This document shows, one piece after another, positions 1 to 5,889 of a stretch of DNA of 5,889 bases. Both the position numbers and the translations under genes were made by a program. The DNA lies in NCBI GenBank assembly GCA_050946115.1, contig JBMNUF010000044.1, forward strand, positions 1 to 5,889. The letters are read 5' to 3'. Each line of letters opens with the position of its first letter. Position 1 is the first letter of the stretch. The stretch comes from CAYFRC01 sp050946115 (GTDB lineage: Bacteria > Bacillota > Clostridia > Christensenellales > Aristaeellaceae). The notes beneath the pieces were generated by a model. That model made no database searches. It had not been told where the DNA came from and saw only the letters and a list, made by a program, of their open reading frames with translations.

Positions 1-695
<695 letters not shown>

Positions 696-733
696 TTGGA
701 AAGGACCTCCCAAACTACATAATATGTATGGAA
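696..733 (-). promoter_or_regulatory. tRNA-tuf spacer with RBS and short palindrome
   Basis: This short leader between the tRNA 3' CCA and the tuf ATG carries the tuf Shine-Dalgarno sequence (GGGAGGT, 705-711). It also holds a 13-nt near-perfect palindrome TACATAATATGTA (716-728), made of 6-nt arms around a single base. No terminator is present, so tRNA transcripts should read into tuf. The palindrome is AT-only apart from one G:C pair per arm, so it would be a weak RNA hairpin. It could instead mark an RNase cleavage site separating tRNA from mRNA, but that is inference. Confidence 0.55.
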
Positions 734-807
734 TGGAGCGGGCGATGGGAATCGAACCCACATGGCCAGCTTGGGAAGCTGGAGCTCTGCCACTGAGCTA
801 CGCCCGC
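734..807 (-). tRNA. tRNA-Gly, anticodon CCC
   Basis: The 74-nt cloverleaf reads leftward. The acceptor strand GCGGGCG pairs with CGCCCGC, followed by discriminator T and a genome-encoded CCA. The D arm is GCTC/GAGC with loop AGTGGCA. The anticodon stem CCAGC/GCTGG encloses the 7-nt loop TTCCCAA, which places CCC at positions 34-36 (reads GGG). The variable region is 4 nt. The T arm GTGGG/CCCAT encloses TTCGATT and has one G-T wobble pair. The overall sequence and the U discriminator are typical of bacterial tRNA-Gly. It lies between sigH and tuf, about 14 nt downstream of the predicted transcription start of a strong promoter. Confidence 0.97.
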
Positions 808-827
808 AAAGACCACCATACGGATAC

Positions 828-856
828 ATTTTAATCGTATGTATGGTTTTTGTCAA
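828..856 (-). promoter_or_regulatory. Strong sigma-A type promoter for tRNA-Gly and tuf
   Basis: On the minus strand a perfect -35 hexamer TTGACA (851-856) is followed by exactly 17 nt and a -10 hexamer TAAAAT (828-833), one mismatch from TATAAT. Transcription should start near 820-822, giving a leader of about 14 nt before the tRNA 5' end at 807. This is the best promoter match in the window. It lies in the 88-bp gap after the sigH stop, so tRNA-Gly and tuf need not depend on read-through from the sigH operon. The fit to high, growth-linked expression of EF-Tu is inference. Confidence 0.85.
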
Positions 857-895
857 CAGACAAATGCGAATCGTTCGTCAAAATTGTGTTATTTG

Positions 896-1513
896 TCACT
901 GCTTCTCCGCGAGCATTTTGAGCAGCTTCCGCTTGACGCGCTGTAGGGTGTTGTCGATGCTCTTGAGATGAAAGCCCGTGTCCGCCGAAATCTCCGCATA
1001 GCTCTTCCCCTCCAGATATCTGTAGAAGACCTTTTTTTCGAGCGCGGTGAATTCTTTTTCGATGCGCCCTTCGAGATGGCGGATGTTTTCCGAATCGATC
1101 ACGAGATCCTCCGGGTTTGCCGTCGTCTCCGAAGAGAGCACGTCGATCAGCGTGCGCCCGTATTCCTGATTGTACACGGGCTTGTTCAGGGAGATATACG
1201 AGTTTAAGGGGATGTGCTTTTGTCGCGTCGCCGTCTTGATCGCGGAGATGATGTGGCGCGTCATGCAGATTTCGGCAAACGTGCGAAAGGAGGTGAGTTT
1301 TTCGGGCTTGTAGTCGCGAATGGCCTTATACAGCCCCAACATCCCCTCCTGCACGACGTCCTCCCTGTCCGCGCCCGCCAGAAAATAGCTGTGCGCCTTC
1401 TTTCGGACAAACGCCATATAGCGAATGAGCAGCGCATCCTGCGCGTCGTTTTGGCCGGACTGGGAGAGGCGCACGAGCTCCTCATCCGTCATTTCCCCGT
1501 ATTTTTCGTTCAC
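896..1513 (-). CDS. sigH: RNA polymerase sigma factor SigH (Spo0H family)
   Basis: This is a sigma-70 family factor of the sigma-H (sigma-30) group, which directs RNA polymerase to transition-state, competence and early sporulation genes in Bacillus and Clostridia. With the GTG start it is 205 aa, against about 210-218 aa for relatives. Region 2 is highly conserved (about 26-95), including SYFLAGADREDVVQEGMLG (42-60) and LTSFRTFAEICMTR (73-86). It continues with KTATRQKHIPLNSY (93-106). Region 4 (about 153-199) ends in a helix-turn-helix with GKSYAEIS (169-176) and KSIDNTLQRVKRKL (184-197). The start is chosen as GTG at 1511-1513 because AGAAAGGAG ends 6 nt before it. The upstream in-frame ATG at 1529-1531 would add six residues, overlap the yacP stop as ATGA, and place that ribosome site inside the coding region. 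Gene order yacP-sigH-tuf supports the call. Confidence 0.95.
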   Translation of the reverse strand: MNEKYGEMTDEELVRLSQSGQNDAQDALLIRYMAFVRKKAHSYFLAGADREDVVQEGMLGLYKAIRDYKPEKLTSFRTFAEICMTRHIISAIKTATRQKHIPLNSYISLNKPVYNQEYGRTLIDVLSSETTANPEDLVIDSENIRHLEGRIEKEFTALEKKVFYRYLEGKSYAEISADTGFHLKSIDNTLQRVKRKLLKMLAEKQ

Positions 1514-1527
1514 AGGATGCTCCTTTC

Positions 1528-2067
1528 TCATTTTTCGCCGCGCCGCATTCTCTCAAGCTTTTCGCGCACGTCGTCCGGGAGGTTTTCCAAAACCGTACTC
1601 TTCGCGCGCGATTTGGCGCGACCCGTGTGGCGCAGCGCGCTCGATTTCATGTACTCGATCTCCGCAAGAATCTCCCTCGCCGATACGCGGGAGGCGCCGC
1701 GCCCCAAGACGACCATCTGCTCCACAAAATCGCTCGTTGCGACGCGCAGCTCGATCTTCCCCAAGAACGCCCTTTGCGCATATTCGCCGCATATGCGCTC
1801 GATGTACTGATCTGCCGTCTCCCCGTTCTGCGTGAATACGACGGAAAAGCGCGCGTCCTTTTCGTCGTAAGTGCGCTTTTTTCGGTCGGACTGCCACGCG
1901 TCGAAAACGACGATGACCGTCTGGTCGGAATAGGCGGCGTAGTCGTGCAGCTTTTCCACGAGGCTGTCGCGCGCGTCCTCGATAACGCGCCCCGTGAGCC
2001 CGGGGTACTGCGCGTTTAGGACGTTGTACCCGTCCACGATCAAAACGCGCTGCTTCTTACTCGGCAT
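1528..2067 (-). CDS. yacP: NYN-domain ribonuclease YacP (Rae1-type)
   Basis: The 179-aa protein belongs to the YacP/NYN family of PIN-like nucleases. The Bacillus subtilis member (Rae1) cleaves mRNA within the ribosomal A site. Visible PIN-like acidic positions are VLIVDGYNVLNA (8-19, Asp12), VVFDAW (53-58, Asp56), ETAD (83-86, Asp86) and ATSD (110-113, Asp113), followed by the family signature SRVSAREI (126-133). The C-terminal tail (about 145-179) is Arg/Lys-rich and could contact RNA. The ATG is preceded by GAAAGGG, which lies inside the end of rlmB. The first 11 nt overlap the rlmB 3' end, indicating translational coupling. Family membership is firm; the A-site cleavage activity is carried over from the homologue. 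Confidence 0.92.
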   Translation of the reverse strand: MPSKKQRVLIVDGYNVLNAQYPGLTGRVIEDARDSLVEKLHDYAAYSDQTVIVVFDAWQSDRKKRTYDEKDARFSVVFTQNGETADQYIERICGEYAQRAFLGKIELRVATSDFVEQMVVLGRGASRVSAREILAEIEYMKSSALRHTGRAKSRAKSTVLENLPDDVREKLERMRRGEK

Positions 2068-3430
2068 GGCCGCCCTTTCTCGCCTTCACCACGTCGTACA
2101 TGACCATGCCTGCGGCGACCGAGGCGTTTAGGGATTCGATCTTTCCCATCATCGGCAGACGCAGCAGGAAATCGCACTTTTCCGCGACAAGGCGCGACAG
2201 CCCCTCCCCCTCCGAGCCGATCACGATCGCGACCGCGCCGCGCATGAGGGCTTCGCCGCCCTGTTCTTCGCCGTCGACGGACGTACCGATAATCCACACG
2301 CCCTTTTCCTTGAGCTCGTCGATCGCGCGGGAGAGGTTGCCGACCTTCGCGACGGGCATATACTCGACCGCGCCCGCAGACGCTTTGACCGCAGCAGGGG
2401 TGAGCCCCACGCTCCTGCGCTCCGGCACGATCACGCCGTGCGCGCCGCAGCATTCCGCAGTGCGCAGAATCGCGCCCAAGTTGTGCGGGTCCGTGATGCC
2501 GTCCAAGAGGATGAGAAACGGCGCTTCGCCCTTTTCCTGCGCGTTTTCGAGCATTTGTTCCACAGAAGAATATTCTGCGGCGGCGACATACGCAATCATG
2601 CCCTGGTGGTTTTCGTAGATCGCATCCAACCTGCGCCTGTCCACGTACTGCACGATGATGTCCGCCTCCCGCGCCCACGCGACGATCTCCCGCGCGGAGC
2701 CGGAGAGTTCGCCCTCCGCCACGAGCAGCTTCTCGACGGGGCGGCCGGACTTGATCGCCTCGCGGATGGGGTTCCTGCCGACCAGAAGATTTTCGGGGAG
2801 CGGCTCGCGCTGCTCTTCCTGTTGCCGAAAGGGCGGGTTTTGGCGATTCTCGAATGCGGGCCTTTCTCCGAAGGGTTGCGCCCTACCCTCGCGGCGCGGT
2901 TTGCCGTCAAAGCGCACGGGCTTTTCGCCAAAGCGCCTCGGGCGTTCGTCAAGGCGGTTGGGGCGATCGTCGAACTGCCCGGAGTCATTTTCGGACTTCG
3001 GCCTGTTATCGAATCTCGGTCTGCGTTCATAGTTGCGGCGCGCTTCATCGGACCTCGGGTTGACCCCGTATCCGGATCTGCCTTCGAATCGGCGTGGCCT
3101 ATCCTCTGATCTCGGGCTGTCCCCGAACCTCGATCCGCGTTCAAAGCGGCGCTGTTTTTCGTCGGGACCCGTTTTTTCGACGAATCGCGACTGTACCGAA
3201 AAGCTGCGCGGCCTTCCCTCAAAGCGCCTCGGCGCGTCTCTGCGTGTTTGCGCCGCGCCGCCTCGCCTTCCGCGCCCTTCAAACGGCGCGTCCTCAACCG
3301 CGGGCGGCACGTTTTTCACGGGGCGGGATCTTCGCACCTCGCCGCCGTAGTTCTCTCCCTTGAGCGGCCTTTTTACGGCGCCCGGCCTGTTTTGATAAAA
3401 GCGTCCATTTCGATTCTTATCATCCGCCAT
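2057..3430 (-). CDS. rlmB: 23S rRNA 2'-O-methyltransferase RlmB (SpoU family) with Arg-rich N-terminal extension
   Basis: This SpoU/TrmH-family (SPOUT) enzyme uses S-adenosylmethionine to methylate a ribose in 23S rRNA (Gm2251 in E. coli numbering). At 457 aa it is far longer than the usual 245-250 aa. Residues 1 to about 211 are low-complexity, rich in R, G, F, D, E and P, and likely disordered. The catalytic protein starts at ENLLVGRNPIREAI (213-226) with the substrate-binding domain. The knotted methyltransferase domain follows, with motif 1 DPHNLGAILRTAE (314-326), motif 2 IVIGSEGEGLSRLV (402-415) and motif 3 LPMMGKIESLNASVAAG (425-441). The start is supported by GGAGG 9 nt upstream. There is no Met between residue 1 and Met278, so the extension must be translated. 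The exact target nucleotide is not provable here, and a general TrmH-family annotation would be the fallback. Confidence 0.94.
   Translation of the reverse strand: MADDKNRNGRFYQNRPGAVKRPLKGENYGGEVRRSRPVKNVPPAVEDAPFEGRGRRGGAAQTRRDAPRRFEGRPRSFSVQSRFVEKTGPDEKQRRFERGSRFGDSPRSEDRPRRFEGRSGYGVNPRSDEARRNYERRPRFDNRPKSENDSGQFDDRPNRLDERPRRFGEKPVRFDGKPRREGRAQPFGERPAFENRQNPPFRQQEEQREPLPENLLVGRNPIREAIKSGRPVEKLLVAEGELSGSAREIVAWAREADIIVQYVDRRRLDAIYENHQGMIAYVAAAEYSSVEQMLENAQEKGEAPFLILLDGITDPHNLGAILRTAECCGAHGVIVPERRSVGLTPAAVKASAGAVEYMPVAKVGNLSRAIDELKEKGVWIIGTSVDGEEQGGEALMRGAVAIVIGSEGEGLSRLVAEKCDFLLRLPMMGKIESLNASVAAGMVMYDVVKARKGGHAE
2987..3151 (-). repeat. Degenerate tandem peptide repeat inside the RlmB extension
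   Basis: Residues 94-148 of RlmB form three adjacent diverged copies of an approximately 18-20 residue unit: RRFERGSRFGDSPRSEDRP, then RRFEGRSGYGVNPRSDEA, then RRNYERRPRFDNRPKSEN. The pattern is RR-aromatic-E-R, an aromatic/Arg patch, and an acidic SE/SD end. Further degenerate RPRRF and RFDGKPRR motifs follow up to about residue 180. Arg-aromatic blocks alternating with Asp/Glu are typical of disordered RNA-binding tails. The DNA copies have diverged considerably, so the array is not a recent slippage product. Confidence 0.7.
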
Positions 3431-3449
3431 AGTAGCGTTCCTCCAAACC

Positions 3450-3857
3450 TTAAATCCCGAGCGCTGCGCGGATCAGTTCGTCCGCGCGCTCCGTTTTCCC
3501 CTTGATGCATAGATAACCGATCAGCGCCTCCAAGGCTGTCGCCCTATGATATTCCGCGGCGTCCGCGTTCTTGGAGGGCGTCTGCGCGCAGTTGCGCGCG
3601 CGCCGCGCGACGTCTAATTCCTCGCCCGTTAAAAGCCCTTCGATGCGCGTGAGCGCCTCCGCCTGCGCGTGGGCGCAGACCACCCCGCTCGCGGCGCGGT
3701 GCGCATCCCGCACCCTGCCGCCCGCTGGCGCGAGCCGAAAGCGCACGTACATGGTGTATACCGCATCGCCCAAAAATGCGAGCTCCAACGAATTGGGCAT
3801 CTGCCCGTGCGCTTCGTACAGCGACGCGGCGCTTTGCAGCAGTTTTAGCGCGTCCAT
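3450..3857 (-). CDS. mrnC: Mini-ribonuclease III (MrnC)
   Basis: This is an RNase III catalytic-domain protein without a double-stranded RNA-binding domain. In Bacillus subtilis it acts as a homodimer that matures both ends of 23S rRNA. The length of 135 aa matches the family. Motifs: LELAFLGDAVYTMYVRFRL (24-42) holds the first catalytic Asp (Asp31), and ARNCAQTPSKNAD (87-99) is the conserved loop. RATALEALIGYLCIKGK (105-121) holds the second catalytic acid (Glu110). The ATG follows the rhaB TAA with no intervening base (TAAATG) and no clear Shine-Dalgarno sequence, which suggests translation by termination-reinitiation from rhaB. rlmB follows after 19 nt. The neighbouring 23S methyltransferase gene makes this a small rRNA-maturation pair. 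An internal Met20 start is possible but would remove residues usually present before the first motif. Confidence 0.93.
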   Translation of the reverse strand: MDALKLLQSAASLYEAHGQMPNSLELAFLGDAVYTMYVRFRLAPAGGRVRDAHRAASGVVCAHAQAEALTRIEGLLTGEELDVARRARNCAQTPSKNADAAEYHRATALEALIGYLCIKGKTERADELIRAALGI

Positions 3858-5333
3858 TTATAGCAGCTTCAAAAGGCGCTCGTACGCCGCATCCCATGCC
3901 GCCGCATCTCCCCCGGGCAGATACGTCTCCGTCGGGAAGGAATTCGCGACGATCTTGCGAAGCTGTCGCATGTCTTTGATCGCGCCCAATGCCATCGCCT
4001 GCATGAGGAGGTTGCCGACCGCCGTGCCCTCGCTCGGCCCCGTCACGACGGGTTTTCCGAGCGCGTCCGCCGTGAAGCGGTTGAGCATTTGGTTCTTGCT
4101 GCCGCCGCCCACGATGTGCAGCACCTCGATCTCCTTTTTGAGCAAGTCCTCTTCGAGCCGTTCGATGCCCCAGCGGTATTTGAGCGCCAAGGATTCGTAC
4201 ACTACGCGGGATATCTCGCCGCGCCCCTCGGGCACGCGCTGGTTCGTCTCGCGGCAGTACTCCTGAATGAGTGCGGGCATATCGCCCGGGTAGCCGAAGC
4301 GCGCGTCGTCCACGTCGATCACCGCGATAAACGGCTCCGCCTTTTCCGCGAGACGCACGAGCTCCGCGAAATCGACCGCATCGTCGCGCCTGTCCCACTC
4401 GCGCTTGCATTCCTGAATGATCCAAAGCCCCATGATGTTTTTGAGCAGGCGCACCGTGCCGTTGACGCCGCCCTCGTTGGTGTAATTTGCCCGCATGACC
4501 TCTTCGGATGTGAGAGGTGTCTTGATTTCCGCGCCAAGCAGCGACCACGTGCCGCTGCTGAGATATGCGAAATCTTCGCACTGTGCGGGAACGGCGGCGA
4601 CGGCGGACGCGGTGTCGTGACTGCCGACGGCGATCACGGGCACCTCGCCCACGCCGGTTTCCTCGGCAATCTCTTTGAGGAGCGTTCCCCGAAGCGTTCC
4701 GGGCTGCTGAATCTTTGTCAGGATATGTTTGGGAATTCCCATTTTGTCGATGAGGTCATATGCCCAGTCGCGCGTATAGGGATCGACCATCTGGCTGGTG
4801 GACGCCATGGTGTATTCCGTCGCCTTTTCGCCCGTTAAGAAATACGCCAAGAGGTCGGGCATGAAAAGGAGCGTTTCCGCGATTTGAAGCGCGGGATCGT
4901 CCGTCTCGACCATGGAGAGGAGCTGATAGAGCGTATTGAAAAACATGAACGCGATGCCGGTCTTTTCGAAGATTCTCTCCTTGGGCACGACGGAGAACGC
5001 CTTTTCCATCATGCCGTTGGTGCGCTCGTCGCGATAGTGCACGGGAACCGAACAGAGGTTGCCGTTTTTGTCCAAGAGGCCATAGTCCACGCCCCACGTG
5101 TCGATGCCGATCGAATCGATCGCGATGCCCATCTTCGCCGCCTTGTTGAGCGCCTGCTTCATCTCAAAAAACAGCCGCTGTACGTCCCACACGAACCTGC
5201 CGTTGATCATGACGGGGTCGTTCGGGAAGCGGTGAAGTTCAGAAAGTTCGATCCTTTCGCCGTCGAATTTGCCCAACATCGCACGCCCCGAGGAAGCGCC
5301 GAGGTCAAATCCCAAGAGATTGTATGTCTTCAT
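3858..5333 (-). CDS. rhaB: Rhamnulokinase (L-rhamnulose kinase)
   Basis: This FGGY-family sugar kinase phosphorylates L-rhamnulose with ATP to rhamnulose-1-phosphate, the second step of L-rhamnose breakdown in the cytoplasm. At 491 aa it is almost the same length as E. coli RhaB (489). The N-terminal phosphate-binding motif is LGFDLGASSGRAML (7-20), followed by GIDTWGVDYGLLD (76-88) and VHYRDERT (98-105). The catalytic base region is GSHDTASA (237-244, Asp240). The ATP domain shows LSSGTWSLLG (258-267) and HIVGGGSKNQMLNRFTADA (406-424), followed by GPSEGTAVGNLL (432-443). The start was set at this ATG because the family begins here and GGGAG lies 10 nt upstream; a longer frame would add 56 unrelated residues running through the promoter. 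No other rhamnose gene (rhaA, rhaD, transporter or regulator) is in the window. A related 6-deoxysugar kinase specificity cannot be excluded. Confidence 0.94.
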   Translation of the reverse strand: MKTYNLLGFDLGASSGRAMLGKFDGERIELSELHRFPNDPVMINGRFVWDVQRLFFEMKQALNKAAKMGIAIDSIGIDTWGVDYGLLDKNGNLCSVPVHYRDERTNGMMEKAFSVVPKERIFEKTGIAFMFFNTLYQLLSMVETDDPALQIAETLLFMPDLLAYFLTGEKATEYTMASTSQMVDPYTRDWAYDLIDKMGIPKHILTKIQQPGTLRGTLLKEIAEETGVGEVPVIAVGSHDTASAVAAVPAQCEDFAYLSSGTWSLLGAEIKTPLTSEEVMRANYTNEGGVNGTVRLLKNIMGLWIIQECKREWDRRDDAVDFAELVRLAEKAEPFIAVIDVDDARFGYPGDMPALIQEYCRETNQRVPEGRGEISRVVYESLALKYRWGIERLEEDLLKKEIEVLHIVGGGSKNQMLNRFTADALGKPVVTGPSEGTAVGNLLMQAMALGAIKDMRQLRKIVANSFPTETYLPGGDAAAWDAAYERLLKLL

Positions 5334-5368
5334 GGTATATCCACTCCCGCAAGTTTTATGCTGTGTAT

Positions 5369-5398
5369 AGTATAGCAGATTTCGGAGCCTTTCTTCAA
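5369..5398 (-). promoter_or_regulatory. Promoter of the rhaB-mrnC-rlmB-yacP-sigH unit (extended -10)
   Basis: On the minus strand TGCTATACT forms an extended -10 element (hexamer TATACT at 5369-5374, TGC at 5375-5377). An acceptable -35, TTGAAG (5393-5398), lies 18 nt upstream. Transcription should begin near 5361-5363, giving a leader of about 28 nt with GGGAG at 5344-5348 before the rhaB ATG. No convincing catabolite-repression (cre) operator or other repressor palindrome was seen beside it. It is the only clear promoter found upstream of the five-gene unit. Confidence 0.65.
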
Positions 5399-5436
5399 CA
5401 CTTTTTGGGAAAATTCCGTGTATCGGGGCCTTCTGC

Positions 5437-5460
5437 ATAAAAAAGAGGGCGTATACACCC
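5437..5460 (-). terminator. Possible leftward intrinsic terminator
   Basis: On the minus strand the palindrome GGGTGTATACGCCC (5447-5460; stem of about 5 bp with one G-T pair, loop TATA) is followed directly by TCTTTTTTAT (5437-5446). This has the form of a short intrinsic terminator for transcripts arriving from the right. The opposite strand has no T-run after the stem, so it works in one direction only. It stands about 40 bp upstream of the rhaB -35 and would insulate rhaB from transcription crossing the DnaA-box region. The stem is short, so efficiency is uncertain. Confidence 0.45.
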
Positions 5461-5472
5461 GAATTTGACAAG

Positions 5473-5741
5473 TTGTCCACAATATCCACAGTGTTTTCCA
5501 CAGGTTATTGCCCTCTATATCGAGCACTTCATCGCCTTTCCCACGGGTTTCGCGGTCAGAAAGTGGAAAAGTCGCATCGCCCCAAATACTTATCCACAGA
5601 CTTTGGTCGGTGTAATGTAATGACCCATATATACGCGAGCCGACTTCGGTCTTTTATAATGGTTCTGTTCGAGAATTGCGCGTATTTTCCACAAAGACAT
5701 GACAATTCTCCACGCGTTACCCACATTCGGACTGTGGAAAA
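5473..5741. other. DnaA-box cluster, candidate replication origin (oriC)
   Basis: Seven 9-mers match the DnaA box TTATCCACA with at most one mismatch. On the plus strand these are TTGTCCACA (5473-5481), ATATCCACA (5482-5490), TTTTCCACA (5494-5502), TTATCCACA (5590-5598, perfect), TTTTCCACA (5685-5693) and TTACCCACA (5717-5725). On the minus strand there is TTTTCCACA (5733-5741). Weaker versions occur at 5537-5545, 5562-5570 and 5706-5714. About 0.1 such match would be expected by chance in this non-coding stretch. Boxes 1-3 are almost contiguous, while the last two face each other across 7 bp. The region is gene-free and more A/T-rich than the flanking genes, and the window's genes transcribe away from it. 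DnaA binds such arrays to open the origin, or is titrated by them. dnaA itself is not visible, so oriC versus an accessory DnaA cluster is undecided. No clear DNA-unwinding element was pinned down. Confidence 0.7.
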
Positions 5742-5889
5742 CGCTTTATACATTCTCCCAAAGCCCGTGCACAGAGTCCAAAAATAGGGCTCTTCACGGA
5801 AAGTTGTGGGAATCGAGCCAAGCAACAGGTAACGAGAGAAAACGGACGAGAGTAAAGAAATACTCGTCATCTCTGTAGCCGTAGCCGAC
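5742..5889. other. Right-edge non-coding stretch, nothing further recognised
   Basis: This stretch continues the gene-free region to the window edge. It contains only a weak DnaA-like word on the minus strand (ATTCCCACA, 5805-5813; three mismatches). Open frames across it on either strand have no ribosome binding site, no family resemblance, and run through the DnaA boxes. Neither a dnaA start nor an rpmH gene is visible. The edge may fall just before the next gene or at a contig end. Confidence 0.5.

Noticed and set aside
857..895. Inverted repeat ACAAAT...ATTTGT with inner CGAA/TTCG after sigH, considered as a terminator
   Set aside because: The stems are short and interrupted, and no T-run follows the stem. 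It overlaps the approach to the tRNA promoter.
2438..3109. Long plus-strand and alternate minus-frame ORFs opposite rlmB, and similar ones over yacP, mrnC and rhaB
   Set aside because: They are shadow frames arising from high G+C coding sequence and the Arg-rich repeat region. They have no RBS or recognisable motifs, whereas the true frame has clear enzyme motifs.
2987..3151. Repeat array in rlmB considered as CRISPR-like or mobile-element repeats
   Set aside because: The copies are in frame, diverged at the DNA level and directly adjacent without spacers, so they are a coding peptide repeat.
5334..5501. 56-residue N-terminal extension of RhaB (longer in-frame ATG at 5501)
   Set aside because: It would run through the promoter, the terminator-like hairpin and DnaA boxes. 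It has no resemblance to sugar kinases, and the internal ATG has an RBS and matches the family N-terminus.
5655..5660. TATAAT on the plus strand as a rightward promoter in the DnaA-box region
   Set aside because: No acceptable -35 hexamer lies at 16-18 nt and there is no TG extension, so it is probably chance in A/T-rich DNA.
5733..5750. TGGAAAACGCTTTATA considered as a catabolite-repression (cre) operator for rhaB
   Set aside because: The spacing between TG and the central CG does not fit the cre consensus. The site is over 300 bp upstream of the rhaB promoter and is better explained as a DnaA box.
5473..5870. Open frames of about 104 aa on both strands across the right-hand intergenic region
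   Set aside because: They have no RBS, no family resemblance and composition unlike the real genes. Both cross the DnaA-box cluster, so they are chance frames.

Overview
This window looks like a Firmicutes (Clostridia-type) chromosome segment with fairly high G+C genes. Every supported gene reads leftward (minus strand). From right to left the order is rhaB (rhamnulokinase), mrnC (Mini-RNase III), rlmB (23S rRNA 2'-O-methyltransferase with a long Arg-rich N-terminal extension), yacP (NYN-domain RNase), sigH (sigma-H type sigma factor), tRNA-Gly(CCC), and the first 231 codons of tuf (EF-Tu). The mrnC-rlmB-yacP-sigH order, followed by tuf, is the classic Firmicutes information-processing cluster. 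The lineage is inferred from this order and from the close match of SigH to the Bacillus/Clostridium family. A genus cannot be named. Rhamnose use and base composition would fit a gut Clostridia or Christensenellales relative, but that is a guess.

Positions 1-895 hold tuf, cut by the left edge, its leader, a tRNA-Gly gene with encoded CCA, and a near-consensus sigma-A promoter that probably drives tRNA and tuf together. Positions 896-5333 are a tightly packed unit of five genes. The spacings are 0 nt (rhaB/mrnC), 19 nt (mrnC/rlmB), an 11-nt overlap (rlmB/yacP) and 14 nt (yacP/sigH, using a GTG start), with no internal terminator seen. A promoter with an extended -10 lies just upstream of rhaB. 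The unit therefore appears to couple a sugar kinase to rRNA maturation (Mini-III trims 23S precursor ends, RlmB methylates 23S rRNA), RNA turnover (YacP) and a stationary-phase sigma factor. In typical relatives cysS occupies the position that rhaB holds here.

Positions 5334-5889 contain no convincing gene. This is the most unusual part of the window. Seven 9-mers within one mismatch of the DnaA box TTATCCACA, one of them perfect, lie within 270 bp (5473-5741), with several weaker ones around them. This is what a chromosomal replication origin (oriC) or a strong DnaA-titrating cluster looks like. All genes in the window point away from it, as expected for the left arm of a replichore. dnaA, rpmH or dnaN would have to lie beyond the right edge and cannot be seen. 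A small leftward terminator-like hairpin separates the cluster from the rhaB promoter.
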